Source of the DNA: an uncultured Acidobacteriaceae bacterium
GTDB lineage: Bacteria > Acidobacteriota > Terriglobia > Terriglobales > Acidobacteriaceae
DNA: 64,000 nucleotides
Reading direction: 5' to 3'
Assembly (NCBI GenBank): GCA_903911925.1
Contig: CAIWFH010000070.1
Coordinates: forward strand, 58,652 to 122,651
The translations under genes and the position numbers were made by a program. The notes under the pieces were generated by a model. The model worked only from the letters and a program-made list of their open reading frames with translations. It did not search any database and had not been told where the DNA came from. Below, one piece after another: positions 48,294-58,017 of the stretch. The stretch's first letter is position 1. Every line of letters starts with the position of its first letter.

Positions 48294-48319
48294 GGCAAAC
48301 GCTTGGTTGGTCGTTTGCC
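48294..48319. terminator. 8-bp hairpin upstream of the exported hypothetical
   Basis: GGCAAACG (48294-48301) pairs with CGTTTGCC (48312-48319), with a 10-base loop. It lies just upstream of the start at 48264. Confidence 0.45.
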
Positions 48320-48356
48320 AGGGTCGGTTTGTAAGTCGGCATTGTCCGCTATTTCA

Positions 48357-48386
48357 TGCTGCTCATGGGTTAGCCCATGAGCAGCA
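48357..48386 (-). terminator. Perfect 13-bp hairpin after the giant gene
   Basis: Arms 48357-48369 and 48374-48386 are exact reverse complements with a TTAG loop. It lies 33 bases beyond the giant gene stop on the minus strand and is the likely end of the three-gene cupredoxin operon. Confidence 0.6.
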
Positions 48387-48418
48387 ATGCGGTCGTTGAT
48401 GTTTATCGGTTCCGCGGG

Positions 48419-51400
48419 TTATGGGTTAGCGTGACCGACCAGCGCTCCGGTCTGCGGGCTGCCGGCTGCGTTATCGGTGAAGGTTATGGTTCCGGCCCGG
48501 TTTACTCCTCTTGCCGACAGCACGTTGGTGAACCTCACGGCCACCGTGCAGCTTGCTCCCGGCGCCAGTGTTGTTCCGGTGCAGTTGTCAGGTCCGGCAA
48601 GTGCGCCGTTGCTGAAGAAGTAAGTAAGGACGGACCCGCCGGAGACTGCCACGCTGCTTACCGTGAAGTTTGCGCCGCCCGCGGCTGTCGTGTTGGTCAG
48701 GGTCACCGTGCCGGTTCCGGTAAGTGAGCCGGTCGGCAAGGTAATGGTTAGCGGATTCGGCGCGATCGAGACGGTCGCTTTGTTGGCCACGCCTGTGCCG
48801 CTCAGTGTTACCGACGCCGGAGTCACTGTGGCCCCGGTGTAGGCAACGGTCAGGGTTCTCGCATAGGTTGCCACAGTAGTTGGCGAGAACACCACGTTAT
48901 AGGTGCACGATGCGCCAACTGCGAGGGTTGCGCCGCAGGTACCGGCGGTTGTAGCCCGCGCGAAGCCTGCCGGAGTGCCGCCGCCGAAGGTGAAGGTGCC
49001 GCCGGTCAGGGCTCCGTTGCCGGTGTTGGTCACCGTCAGCGTCTGCGCCGGGCTGGTGGTCGTTGTGGCCCACGTTCCAAAGGACAGTGTGGTCGGGGTT
49101 ACGGTCGCAGTGAAGGTTGGAACCAGGCCCACGCCGCTGAGCGGAAGCGGTGAACCAATCACCGGTACATTTGCCGTTACGGTCAAGGTGCCGCTGTATG
49201 CGCCGCCCGGAGCGGCTGGGGTAAAGGTCACGAGGATGGTGCACGTTCCGCCTGCAGCAAGGGTTGCGCCGCAGGTGCCGCCCGCGCGTGCGAACGGAGC
49301 TGTCGCGGCCACGCCGATGGTAGTGATCGCCGCCGCCGTGGGATTGTTGAGGGTTACGGTTTGCGATGCGCTGGTGGTTCCATCGATCACTGTGCCAAAG
49401 ACCAACTCCGAAGGCGACAGGAAGGGCCGCGGCGTATTGGTTCCCTGGAACTCGATGGCGCCTATGTCGGTGAACGTTCCCGTCGCATCCGGCCTTGTAA
49501 CGCCGAAGAAATCGGTCTTGATCTGCGGTGCGATGGGGATTTCTGTTCCGTTGAACACCGTGAACGGAATGCGGCCGATGGCCGGCGAACCGGATGCCAG
49601 CGCGTAGTTGCCGAGCATGGTGTTGGTCACCGGGTTGACCAGGGACAGCGGTCCCCAGCTCATGTTGACCCAATTGTTGCCTTCGTCCACCGTTGCCGAG
49701 GGAGTCAGGTTGAAGATCGGGTTGGGAACCGTGGCATCCGAAATTCCCGGAGGCACGTTGTAGTTGCCCTTTGCGTATTCGGGTGGAACGCGTGCACCGT
49801 CGCAGTACTGGCTAACCAGGTTGGGATTGGCAGACAGGTTGTTTGTCCCGGTGCCGGCTTCCAATGCATTGGTCAGTACCGAATAGGTTGGAGCAAGCGT
49901 GACGCCGGATCCGTGGTTTCCCGGTCCCGTGTCGCCGCGTACGCCAATGTCCCAATAGCTCGAACCGCCTACGCAAGAGCCGGTTGTGGCCTGGCTTGCA
50001 GGTGCTGAACCGCTGAACGCGTTATACAGCGTTACTATGTTCTGCTGGTACGCAGAGCTCAACGCGCCCACGCCGATGTAGAACGCCCGGTTCTCGAAGA
50101 ACAGATCGTTCGCCATGTACGGGAACGACACCTTCGCGCAGTTAGGATGGTTCGCGGGGCAGGTGAGCGTCAACCCGGCAAAAGATGCTGTCAAATTCGG
50201 ACTGTTCAGCATCGCCACCACGCCGGCGGGTTGAGGCGCCGAGGTGGTTGATGAGGTGGTTTGGTTGGTGGCGCCCGGCGCGCTGGCTTCCGGAGCTCCA
50301 AGGGTGTTGAACAGCACTCCCGCCGTTGCGGTAGTGTCGTTTGAAGCAATAGTGTTGTTCACCAGGTTCACGTTCAACGCGTCCTGCATTGACACACCCG
50401 CGCCGTCCCATCCGGCTACGTTGTCGGCGATCACGTTGTTGGTGACGTTGATTGAGTACCATCCCGGGCTGACCGCTGGATTGGTCGGGTTCGGGTTCCT
50501 GGGGAAGAACGCGATTTCGGTCCCATTGACCGACTGCAAGCGCAGTCCGCCGCCGCTGCCGCTCTCAGCGGAGTTGCCCATGATCAGGTTGGCGTTGATT
50601 ACCAGTCCGGGACCGGTGCCGTCAGGAAGACCGGGCACGCAATCGAGGTCGGTAACGCTGCCGCACTCGGGACCTCCCGGTGCGGTTGTGCCGTCAGGAG
50701 CCGCGCCCATTACGATGACGCCGCCGCCGTTGGTTGAGATGGTTGGGTTGAGACTCTGGTTGAACAGGATCGAGTTGTGCTCGACATCGCCCTTCCAGAT
50801 GAACCCAACGTGCGCCAGTCCGCCGCCGTCGCCGGTGCTCATATTGCCGCAGACCCAGTTGTAATTGAATTTGTACAGGTCCGTACCGGTGCAGAGCGTT
50901 ACGCCGCCTGCGCCAGCCGGCGTGCCGGAGAACACTTCATCGCCGATCGAAGAGTTCGCCGTGATGGCGTTGTTGTGAATGCTCACGTTGATGTCAAAGC
51001 AGTACGGCAGTTGGGTGTTTGCCGCAAGTCCCGGAGGCGATACGTTCTGGATGCCGCCGTAGCCGGCATGCAGCGGGGCTCCGACAGCGCCCGGAATGAG
51101 CGCGTTGCAGGTCCACGGTTGCTGGTCAAAGCCGCCATGTTCCACGCCGGCACTGGTGTTGGTAATGTCGCCGGCCAGAGGATCGCCGCCGTTTCCAACC
51201 AGCAGTGCGTCGGGAGATTCACCCTGGCCGACAGTGATGCCGCCAGTCATGGTGCCAGTGTTGTTGTTGATCCGGTTGTTTGAGATTTCAAGGTTGTGGC
51301 CCCAGGCGTGGACGAAGATGCCGCCGCCGCCCTGCGAGCTATCGGTAATGCCCAGGCCGTCAATCCGCGACGGGTTGCACATGTAGCTGCTGGGGAACGG

Positions 51401-54400
51401 ATTGGCCACGTAGCCTGCGGAGCCCGGGACTCCCGTTCCGCAATCGGCCGCGTTGTTTTGGAGAATCACCGTGCCCAAAGGCATCTGGCCTTCGTGTGCG
51501 ATATTTGAGCCAGCCGAAGTATCCTGCCCGGTTCCGAAGGTGTTGTAGCCTGCGGGATACCGAACGCCTTTGGAAAGCACCGTAATGGCGGCGCCCTCAT
51601 AGGCACCCATCAGCGAGGGCTCGTTCAACAGCTGCGCCAGGTTGCCGTTGACGGTGGTATCCCAGCCGACAGTTGCTTCCAGGGGCAGGCGGTCAACCTG
51701 CGTCTCGTTGGGTACTCCGGTGAAGTAATTCCAGCCGGTCGCCGGGCAACTGGTGCCCCCGGATGGATCGTATGGATTGGGCGCTTCAAAATCGGACGCG
51801 CTGTTGCTCGGGTTGGCGCCGATTGCGGCCGGAACAGGCACAAGCTGTGCGCCGGGCTGGCCGAATTGACCAATGCTGTAGGGCTGGCCGTTGAGTGCCA
51901 GGCCAAACAGGCAGTTGATCTTCTGCCGCCAGGGGTCCATCTTGCCCGCAGGCTGCGTGTTGGCATTGATAGTGGCTGAAGAAGCTCCGACGCCTTGCAG
52001 CCGGACCGGCTTCCACATCAGCAGCATTTCCTGGTACACGCCGGCAGGGACAATGATCAGGTCGCCCGGCGCTGCCGCATCGATCGCGCTCTGGATGGTG
52101 GTCAGGGTTCCGGTGCCGACAATCGTTGGAGCCTTGCCGCCAATGGTGACGGTTACTGTGTCAACAGATTGTTGGCCGTTGCCCGCAGTGATGACCAACT
52201 GGCCGCAATAGGCAGTCGAGCCACCGTACTGCGCCTGCTGTTGCAAGGCGCAAGGCTGGATTTTCCCGGCCGTGGTGCCCGTTGCCGGCACTGTGACCGT
52301 GATTGCCGTGTCGCTCCAACCGGTAACGGTGGCCTTCACTCCACCGATGGTCACCGAACCCGTGCCTTGCGCGGCACCAAAGCCATAGTGCCGGGTAATG
52401 GTCTTCTGGTTATAGGGAGCAGCGGTAGCCGATGGCCCCACGTACCCGTAGTTTTGCACCACCTGGTCGCCCAGAGCCTTGATGGTCAAGCTGTGACCAG
52501 ACGCGCTCACCCAGGGTCCAACACCGTCGCCGTCCACTTCGCTTACCGCCGGCGTCAAGTTCGGATAGGAGCAATCGGGGTTGTTGTAGCCGGCGCCCAC
52601 AAACGCAGCCGTCGGAACAACGGGTGTATCCAGGTACTGAGTCTGGCCGGGCATGTACGGCAGTTCGTAGCAGAACTGGCTGTACTCCGGATTGAAGAGC
52701 GCGTCCGGGGTTGCTCCAGTTCCAGGATCGTTCATGCAGAAGACCATCATGGTCGGCGAATAACCGGTTGGGTTCGGCGGATTCACTTCCCATGTTGAGT
52801 AGGTCATGCCGTCGTAGTCGCCCCACCAGTCAGAGTAGACGCGGCTGATTTCAGCACCGGTCCAATCCTTTACCGCCACCGGCAGGTTGGCCGGCGAAAA
52901 CTTCTCGCCAAACTGGGGAGAGAACGGATCGAACTCTGAAGTGAAGTCGTCCGTAATGACGCCGGTGAACTTCGAGGCTTTGTGCGTGGAGGTGTAGACG
53001 TAGAACTTGGCGATTGCGCCCGCCTGGTCGCCGAGGGTCACTTCCTTGCGGTCGCAAAGGTTGCGGGTAGCTCCTGCAAACGGCGCCACTTGCTTCGACT
53101 CCGGATACAGGCTGATGTAGTCGGGCACAACGCGCGCCTGACCTACGCAAGGCCACACGGGATCGGGCGCAAATCCAGGGACAATCCCGTTCTCCGGGCT
53201 GGCTCCCAGGCTCTGCGTCGGGTTCTGTGCATTGTTGGCGTTGTAGCCCGGACCCGGGTACTGCTGTGAAGCAGCCACCGATGCCTGGTCGGGCAGGATG
53301 AAGACATCGCCGAGGGCGCCGAACTGTTGCGTGACCGGCGCGATGAAGTTGTCGCCGATCAGGATGTTCTTGTCCTCTTCCTTCACGATTTCAAAGCCCG
53401 AGGGCGGAACCACTTCCACAACGTACTTGCCCGCGGGCAGCATGTCTTCCTTGCCGCCCCTGAACGAGTCCGACGTGTCCGGATCTTTGCTGCAGATAGT
53501 GCAGTTGGTGCCCGTCGTGTTGCCGGTTTTCGGGTTTCTGCCGGTCACGCTGGGAAACGAGTACATGCCGTCGTACGGAGCCGGCTGCAGTTGGTTCCAG
53601 TTGTGCATGCCGTCATAGCACTTGAACTGCGAGTTATCGGGCAGCGCAGTTCCCACCGCGGTGGAATTCAGCTCGTTCGGAATAGCGTGTTCCTTGTTGT
53701 AGAGGTCAAGGTACAGCGGCTGGTTATACAGCGAGAAGTAGAACAAGTCGGCGGTGGACTGGCCGGGGCAGTTCATGTTGGGAACGCCATCGGTCCGGAA
53801 GCCCTGCGCCCAATCGTCCCAGCTGCTGGTCTGCGTCGTGTCAACCAGGGTCAGTGTCGGGGTAATGCCGTCTGCGGCAAACCCTTCCTTGTAGAGGTTG
53901 ATGGTCACGTGAGGAACCAGCGGCTCCCACTGTGTCTGGACCAGCATCTGCGGATCGTCAAACGGACGGGTAGAGGCATAGATCACGTGACCCTTGATGC
54001 CGCCGTTCTCGCCCGGCACGTAGGGGGCCTTGCCGAACTCGATGAAGTTGTTCTGGCCTGAGAATCCTTGCCATCCTTCGGCAGGCACCCAGCCCGCATC
54101 GACGCGGCCTGTGGAGCCGCCCGGACCACTTCCGCCCAAATTGCCGGGCGGGTTCGTTAAAAGGTTCACATCCGTGCAATCCGCAACTCCGCAATACACA
54201 GAGCCGGGAACGCGCAGGGCCGTCGGCAATGGAATTGTTTCTGCCGTGTTGGCCAGGTATTTGCCGATCACGGATGTTCCGCACGGCGGGTAGCCGGGCT
54301 GGCCGCAGGCCTTGGTGCCGTCCGCTGGCCCGCCAGAGTCGTAGACCGTGTGAATGCCTGTCGTCTTGTAGCGAGTCGTATCCGTTTCAACCACGTACCA

Positions 54401-57400
54401 GTTGAACAGCGGGAACTCTTCGTTGAAGTCGGCAGTGCCGGTGAAGTCCGTCACCAGGTTGTTGGCCATGCTGCCGTCGCGATACCGGACGGTCACATTG
54501 AGGAACGGAATTCCGCCTTCGGAAGTCTGCGAAACGCCGTCCTTGTTGTCGTCCACAAATGTCCTCGTGTAGACATTGGCCTGCCACTGGTTCATGGCAA
54601 TCTGGCCCACGTTCACGGTGGTTCCAGCGGTGCTGTTGCCGATGCCCACCGGTGTGGAGAGGCCGTCGACAAGCATGTCGTTCCACTTGTCGAAGACCGT
54701 GATTCTCCAGTCGCCTGGCGGAATTCCGGTCAGCGTGAAGTTCCCCTTCGCGTCGCAATCGGTAAAGGCAAAATCTTCACCGTCGGGATCGCCCAGGCTT
54801 ACGTAGCACTGGGTAAAGAAGTAGCTGTCGTTGGTGTCGCTGCCGTAGAGCCGCTCATCCGGCGTCCTGCTCATGCGCTCGGTGGTCACATTGCCCGTCA
54901 CCGTGTTGTTGCACTTGCTGCCCGTGGGCAGCGGCAAGTTCACGTCGGTTCCGGCGCAGACGCCCGCCTTGCGGCCATTGATGATCCTCGGGTTCGCAAA
55001 CCCGATGGTCACGTGATAACCGGCAGGACCGAACTCCTGGAAGTAACTTGGCTCGCCGATCCGGATAAAGGAGTCGTGAGCCTTCTGGCCGTCCAGGGTG
55101 TTGGTCTGCAGCCACTGCTCGCCCCTGGCGATCCGGTCGGCGGCAGGCGTGGCGATCACGCCGAAGCGTCCCGGCATCAGGTTCTTCACCAGTGCCTGGC
55201 CTGCATACGGCGAGAGAGTGGAACCGTCCGACTCGAATGTCGGGCAGGTGACAATCATTCCCGTGATGCCTGCCTGGGTCCCGTCGCCATTGAGCACGTT
55301 GTTGGTAATCATCGACGAGATCGGGCACGCGTCGTTCCCCGTGGCCGGATCTTTTGTTCCTGCCAGGCTGTTCGACAGCGGCTGGTTGAACATGTCGTAG
55401 GTCATCTGGCCGGTGAAGTCGCCGTTGCCGCCCATGGCGTCCCAGAGTTGAATATTGAAGCCGCCGAGACCCGGTTCGTTGGTCGCCAGCACGTCGATGC
55501 CGCCGCCTGCGTCCATTTCGCCGTTCAGCGGGAAGTCATCCTCAAACACCATGACGGACAGGTCGCCCGGAGGATAAGGACTGGCCTGGGTCATCACAGA
55601 GACCGCCGTCTGGCCGGCTGCGATTGGAGCGCCGCCCATGCCGTGGCCATTCGTGCTTGCCGCGTAGAACGGGTTCGCCGCATCGCCCGGCAGCACAGAG
55701 ATGTAGTAGCGCTTGGTCGGGTCTAGAACAACATCGCCCGGATCAACCGCGACCTTCTGTGTGCCGGTGGTTCTGCAGGCGCCGTTGCCCATGTCGCATA
55801 CCGCGGGCACGTGTGAGCTCGACGTCGGGTCATAAACCGTCTGGCCCGATTCGCACGATTGGGGCCCGGTGCAGCCCTGGGCTACAAAAGGCATGTCGCT
55901 GGTGTGGAAGTTGAGCCCGAGAAGCGGAACGATCGGAGCGGTTGGGCCGCCGTTCGCCGTCTTGGTCGGATCGACGTAGAAGGTCCTGTCCTCTTCAATG
56001 ATCCACTTGTAATCGCTAATGGAAGCCTTGGTCTTGGGGTCCAAAACCGTTACTTTGAGACCGCTGCCCGCCGGGAAGATCAAAGTGACCGTCGCCGCAG
56101 TGGCGCTTTGCGTTCCCTGCGCATTTTGCGCATTGTAGGTGAATGTGTAGGTGCCGGGCGCGGGGACGGTTGCATTGAAGCCGCCATTCGCATCAATGTT
56201 CAGCGTGAGCCCGGTTGCAGCCGTCACCGACGAGGCGACAACTGAAAGCGGATAGCCTAGCGCATCCTTGTCGACCGACAGTACCCCGGGAGGAGGAATG
56301 ACGATGTGGCTCGCCGTGCTCGCCGTGTAGGTCATGTTGCTTACGGAGATGCCGCCCGCGCCTTCGATGGCCGCTGCGCCCAGGGTAACCGTGGCCGATA
56401 TACCCGAGGAGCACACGCTTGCCGCTACAGAACCGTTGGCGCAGTAGGTAAACGAGTCCGATACGCCGTTCGCTGTCGGAACATAGGTAAAGGTTCCGTT
56501 CGCGTTCAGCGTTACTGTGCCGTTGGCAGCCGCGGCCAGCAGTTGGACGCCATAGACGTTGGTGTCGTTGGCGATTACGCCCTTGGACGGATCGGACACT
56601 GTGAATGTCTGACCTGCAACCAGGGAGTTGTAAGTGTCGGCCACGGCTATCGCGGCCTTGAGCGCGCCGGCGCCCGGAAGGACCGCGCCGTTGATGCCGA
56701 TATAGGCCAGCATTCCGGCGTCGCGCCCAATGGCGTTGCCAGAAAGGCTCAACTCGCGATCGAAGACCGGCAGAGCCGTTGAGGCTGCCGCCGGCACGTT
56801 CACCATTACGTCATAGGTTTTGCCCGCGGCCATGAACACTTCGCTCTGCACGCGGGCAATGCCCGGCAGCCTGTTGCCGTCTTCCGCGATCAGCGCAAAA
56901 CCGGTAGGAGGAACGGTGGCGGGCGCAACCGCTGTTCCGGTCTGCGAGCCAACGATCGAGGGCACGTGCATGCGCAGGCCCGCATTCACCATGCGCACCA
57001 GCACGTTTCCTGTAATCGGAGAAGCGGCCGAGCCCTGCGATGCGGCAAACAGCGAGGCCGATGGATTGGTCTTGTTGAAAGCCACGCCATTAATGAGGTA
57101 ATAGAGCGGCGTGTAATTCACCGCCGGCGGATAACAGCTTTGGTAGTTCGATGAGGCGGGGTTGCCGCATCCAGGGTTCCCGTATGCATCCGTCAACTGT
57201 CCGGACCATACCCTGGTTTCGCTGAATTGAGGGTTGTTGACCGCGGCATTGACCGCATTATTCTGCACCGGGTCAATTTCGCTGAACAGCAGCGGAACAT
57301 CCGCGCTGTAAGTCACAGCCGCTTGAGTTCCAACCGCCGGATAGGCTGTGCCGGGCGAGGTGGCCGAAGTTGGAGCAGTGGTCACCACCAGCATGCCGAC

Positions 57401-58003
57401 AAGGCCCATCGGACCCTGAATCGACGGGTGCGTGCCGGACTCAATCAGGTAAGTGCCGGGCTGCAGGCCGGCAGTTAACCAGGTCAATGCCGTGGTCGCT
57501 CCCGGGGCCACTTCCGTGCCGAACGATTGAACGCGCGGAGCCTGCGTGGGCGGCGTGCCTGCCTGCGCGGGAGCGCCTACTGTGGACCACGTTACCGTGG
57601 ACTGGGCCAGGGAGTGGTCTGGAGGAGCCGTCGTTGTCGGCGCTCCGCCAAGACCGCCGCCAACCTCGCCCACGATGGTCAACGAAGTAGGAATTTTGTT
57701 GGCGCCAAAGATCAGGTTGTTGGTCAGGTTGATGGTTAAGTTTTGCCCCGTAGGTACGGTGATCAATACCGGGGACCAGCCTGTGGACGCAGTGTTCAGC
57801 GCGGCGCAGGTGGCGGTAGACCCCGATACGGCGGTTCCGCAGCTGTAGCCCCACATAGGAACTGTCGAACCATCGGGCAGAGTTATCGTGGTGGGCCCCG
57901 CGGTCAAGTTGACCTGTGCCACCGTCCTAACCGCTCCCAGGAGGAGAACAGTTGCTATGAGTACCGCAGCCTTGAAGTTTTTCTTGAGACAGGTAAATCT
58001 CAT
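48419..58003 (-). CDS. Giant secreted protein: cupredoxin head, SdrD-B-like, beta-helix and ASH repeats
   Basis: 3194 aa, exported through a signal at residues about 1-29 (AAVLIATVLLLGAVRTVAQ). Residues 30-210 and about 225-450 are cupredoxin-like domains that resemble the two neighbours (MWGYSCG, YYLINGVAF) but have no copper-binding His/Cys loops (GTYLIESGTHPS where HCH is expected). Residues about 455-650 are cadherin/Ig-like (DSFTYCANGS). SdrD-B-like modules follow (MVFEDDFPLNGEMDAGGG near 815, TFVDDNKDGVSQTSEGGIPF near 1150). An IPT-like domain lies near 1870. A right-handed beta-helix runs from about 1965 (TIQSAIDAAAPGDLIIVPAG) to about 2760. The last 340 residues hold three ASH repeats. 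There is no membrane anchor or sortase motif. GAGGAG precedes ATG 58003; it is 14 bp from the second oxidase gene. Likely a surface scaffold. Confidence 0.88.
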   Translation of the reverse strand: MRFTCLKKNFKAAVLIATVLLLGAVRTVAQVNLTAGPTTITLPDGSTVPMWGYSCGTAVSGSTATCAALNTASTGWSPVLITVPTGQNLTINLTNNLIFGANKIPTSLTIVGEVGGGLGGAPTTTAPPDHSLAQSTVTWSTVGAPAQAGTPPTQAPRVQSFGTEVAPGATTALTWLTAGLQPGTYLIESGTHPSIQGPMGLVGMLVVTTAPTSATSPGTAYPAVGTQAAVTYSADVPLLFSEIDPVQNNAVNAAVNNPQFSETRVWSGQLTDAYGNPGCGNPASSNYQSCYPPAVNYTPLYYLINGVAFNKTNPSASLFAASQGSAASPITGNVLVRMVNAGLRMHVPSIVGSQTGTAVAPATVPPTGFALIAEDGNRLPGIARVQSEVFMAAGKTYDVMVNVPAAASTALPVFDRELSLSGNAIGRDAGMLAYIGINGAVLPGAGALKAAIAVADTYNSLVAGQTFTVSDPSKGVIANDTNVYGVQLLAAAANGTVTLNANGTFTYVPTANGVSDSFTYCANGSVAASVCSSGISATVTLGAAAIEGAGGISVSNMTYTASTASHIVIPPPGVLSVDKDALGYPLSVVASSVTAATGLTLNIDANGGFNATVPAPGTYTFTYNAQNAQGTQSATAATVTLIFPAGSGLKVTVLDPKTKASISDYKWIIEEDRTFYVDPTKTANGGPTAPIVPLLGLNFHTSDMPFVAQGCTGPQSCESGQTVYDPTSSSHVPAVCDMGNGACRTTGTQKVAVDPGDVVLDPTKRYYISVLPGDAANPFYAASTNGHGMGGAPIAAGQTAVSVMTQASPYPPGDLSVMVFEDDFPLNGEMDAGGGIDVLATNEPGLGGFNIQLWDAMGGNGDFTGQMTYDMFNQPLSNSLAGTKDPATGNDACPISSMITNNVLNGDGTQAGITGMIVTCPTFESDGSTLSPYAGQALVKNLMPGRFGVIATPAADRIARGEQWLQTNTLDGQKAHDSFIRIGEPSYFQEFGPAGYHVTIGFANPRIINGRKAGVCAGTDVNLPLPTGSKCNNTVTGNVTTERMSRTPDERLYGSDTNDSYFFTQCYVSLGDPDGEDFAFTDCDAKGNFTLTGIPPGDWRITVFDKWNDMLVDGLSTPVGIGNSTAGTTVNVGQIAMNQWQANVYTRTFVDDNKDGVSQTSEGGIPFLNVTVRYRDGSMANNLVTDFTGTADFNEEFPLFNWYVVETDTTRYKTTGIHTVYDSGGPADGTKACGQPGYPPCGTSVIGKYLANTAETIPLPTALRVPGSVYCGVADCTDVNLLTNPPGNLGGSGPGGSTGRVDAGWVPAEGWQGFSGQNNFIEFGKAPYVPGENGGIKGHVIYASTRPFDDPQMLVQTQWEPLVPHVTINLYKEGFAADGITPTLTLVDTTQTSSWDDWAQGFRTDGVPNMNCPGQSTADLFYFSLYNQPLYLDLYNKEHAIPNELNSTAVGTALPDNSQFKCYDGMHNWNQLQPAPYDGMYSFPSVTGRNPKTGNTTGTNCTICSKDPDTSDSFRGGKEDMLPAGKYVVEVVPPSGFEIVKEEDKNILIGDNFIAPVTQQFGALGDVFILPDQASVAASQQYPGPGYNANNAQNPTQSLGASPENGIVPGFAPDPVWPCVGQARVVPDYISLYPESKQVAPFAGATRNLCDRKEVTLGDQAGAIAKFYVYTSTHKASKFTGVITDDFTSEFDPFSPQFGEKFSPANLPVAVKDWTGAEISRVYSDWWGDYDGMTYSTWEVNPPNPTGYSPTMMVFCMNDPGTGATPDALFNPEYSQFCYELPYMPGQTQYLDTPVVPTAAFVGAGYNNPDCSYPNLTPAVSEVDGDGVGPWVSASGHSLTIKALGDQVVQNYGYVGPSATAAPYNQKTITRHYGFGAAQGTGSVTIGGVKATVTGWSDTAITVTVPATGTTAGKIQPCALQQQAQYGGSTAYCGQLVITAGNGQQSVDTVTVTIGGKAPTIVGTGTLTTIQSAIDAAAPGDLIIVPAGVYQEMLLMWKPVRLQGVGASSATINANTQPAGKMDPWRQKINCLFGLALNGQPYSIGQFGQPGAQLVPVPAAIGANPSNSASDFEAPNPYDPSGGTSCPATGWNYFTGVPNETQVDRLPLEATVGWDTTVNGNLAQLLNEPSLMGAYEGAAITVLSKGVRYPAGYNTFGTGQDTSAGSNIAHEGQMPLGTVILQNNAADCGTGVPGSAGYVANPFPSSYMCNPSRIDGLGITDSSQGGGGIFVHAWGHNLEISNNRINNNTGTMTGGITVGQGESPDALLVGNGGDPLAGDITNTSAGVEHGGFDQQPWTCNALIPGAVGAPLHAGYGGIQNVSPPGLAANTQLPYCFDINVSIHNNAITANSSIGDEVFSGTPAGAGGVTLCTGTDLYKFNYNWVCGNMSTGDGGGLAHVGFIWKGDVEHNSILFNQSLNPTISTNGGGVIVMGAAPDGTTAPGGPECGSVTDLDCVPGLPDGTGPGLVINANLIMGNSAESGSGGGLRLQSVNGTEIAFFPRNPNPTNPAVSPGWYSINVTNNVIADNVAGWDGAGVSMQDALNVNLVNNTIASNDTTATAGVLFNTLGAPEASAPGATNQTTSSTTSAPQPAGVVAMLNSPNLTASFAGLTLTCPANHPNCAKVSFPYMANDLFFENRAFYIGVGALSSAYQQNIVTLYNAFSGSAPASQATTGSCVGGSSYWDIGVRGDTGPGNHGSGVTLAPTYSVLTNALEAGTGTNNLSANPNLVSQYCDGARVPPEYAKGNYNVPPGISDATVPNPIFNLTPSATVDEGNNWVNMSWGPLSLVNPVTNTMLGNYALASGSPAIGRIPFTVFNGTEIPIAPQIKTDFFGVTRPDATGTFTDIGAIEFQGTNTPRPFLSPSELVFGTVIDGTTSASQTVTLNNPTAAAITTIGVAATAPFARAGGTCGATLAAGGTCTILVTFTPAAPGGAYSGTLTVTANVPVIGSPLPLSGVGLVPTFTATVTPTTLSFGTWATTTTSPAQTLTVTNTGNGALTGGTFTFGGGTPAGFARATTAGTCGATLAVGASCTYNVVFSPTTVATYARTLTVAYTGATVTPASVTLSGTGVANKATVSIAPNPLTITLPTGSLTGTGTVTLTNTTAAGGANFTVSSVAVSGGSVLTYFFSNGALAGPDNCTGTTLAPGASCTVAVRFTNVLSARGVNRAGTITFTDNAAGSPQTGALVGHANP

Positions 58004-58017
58004 TTTCTGCTCTCCTC

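Noticed and set aside
54350..55726. 458-codon plus-strand frame inside the giant gene
   Set aside because: Antisense to a continuous modular protein; no signal, motif or start site.
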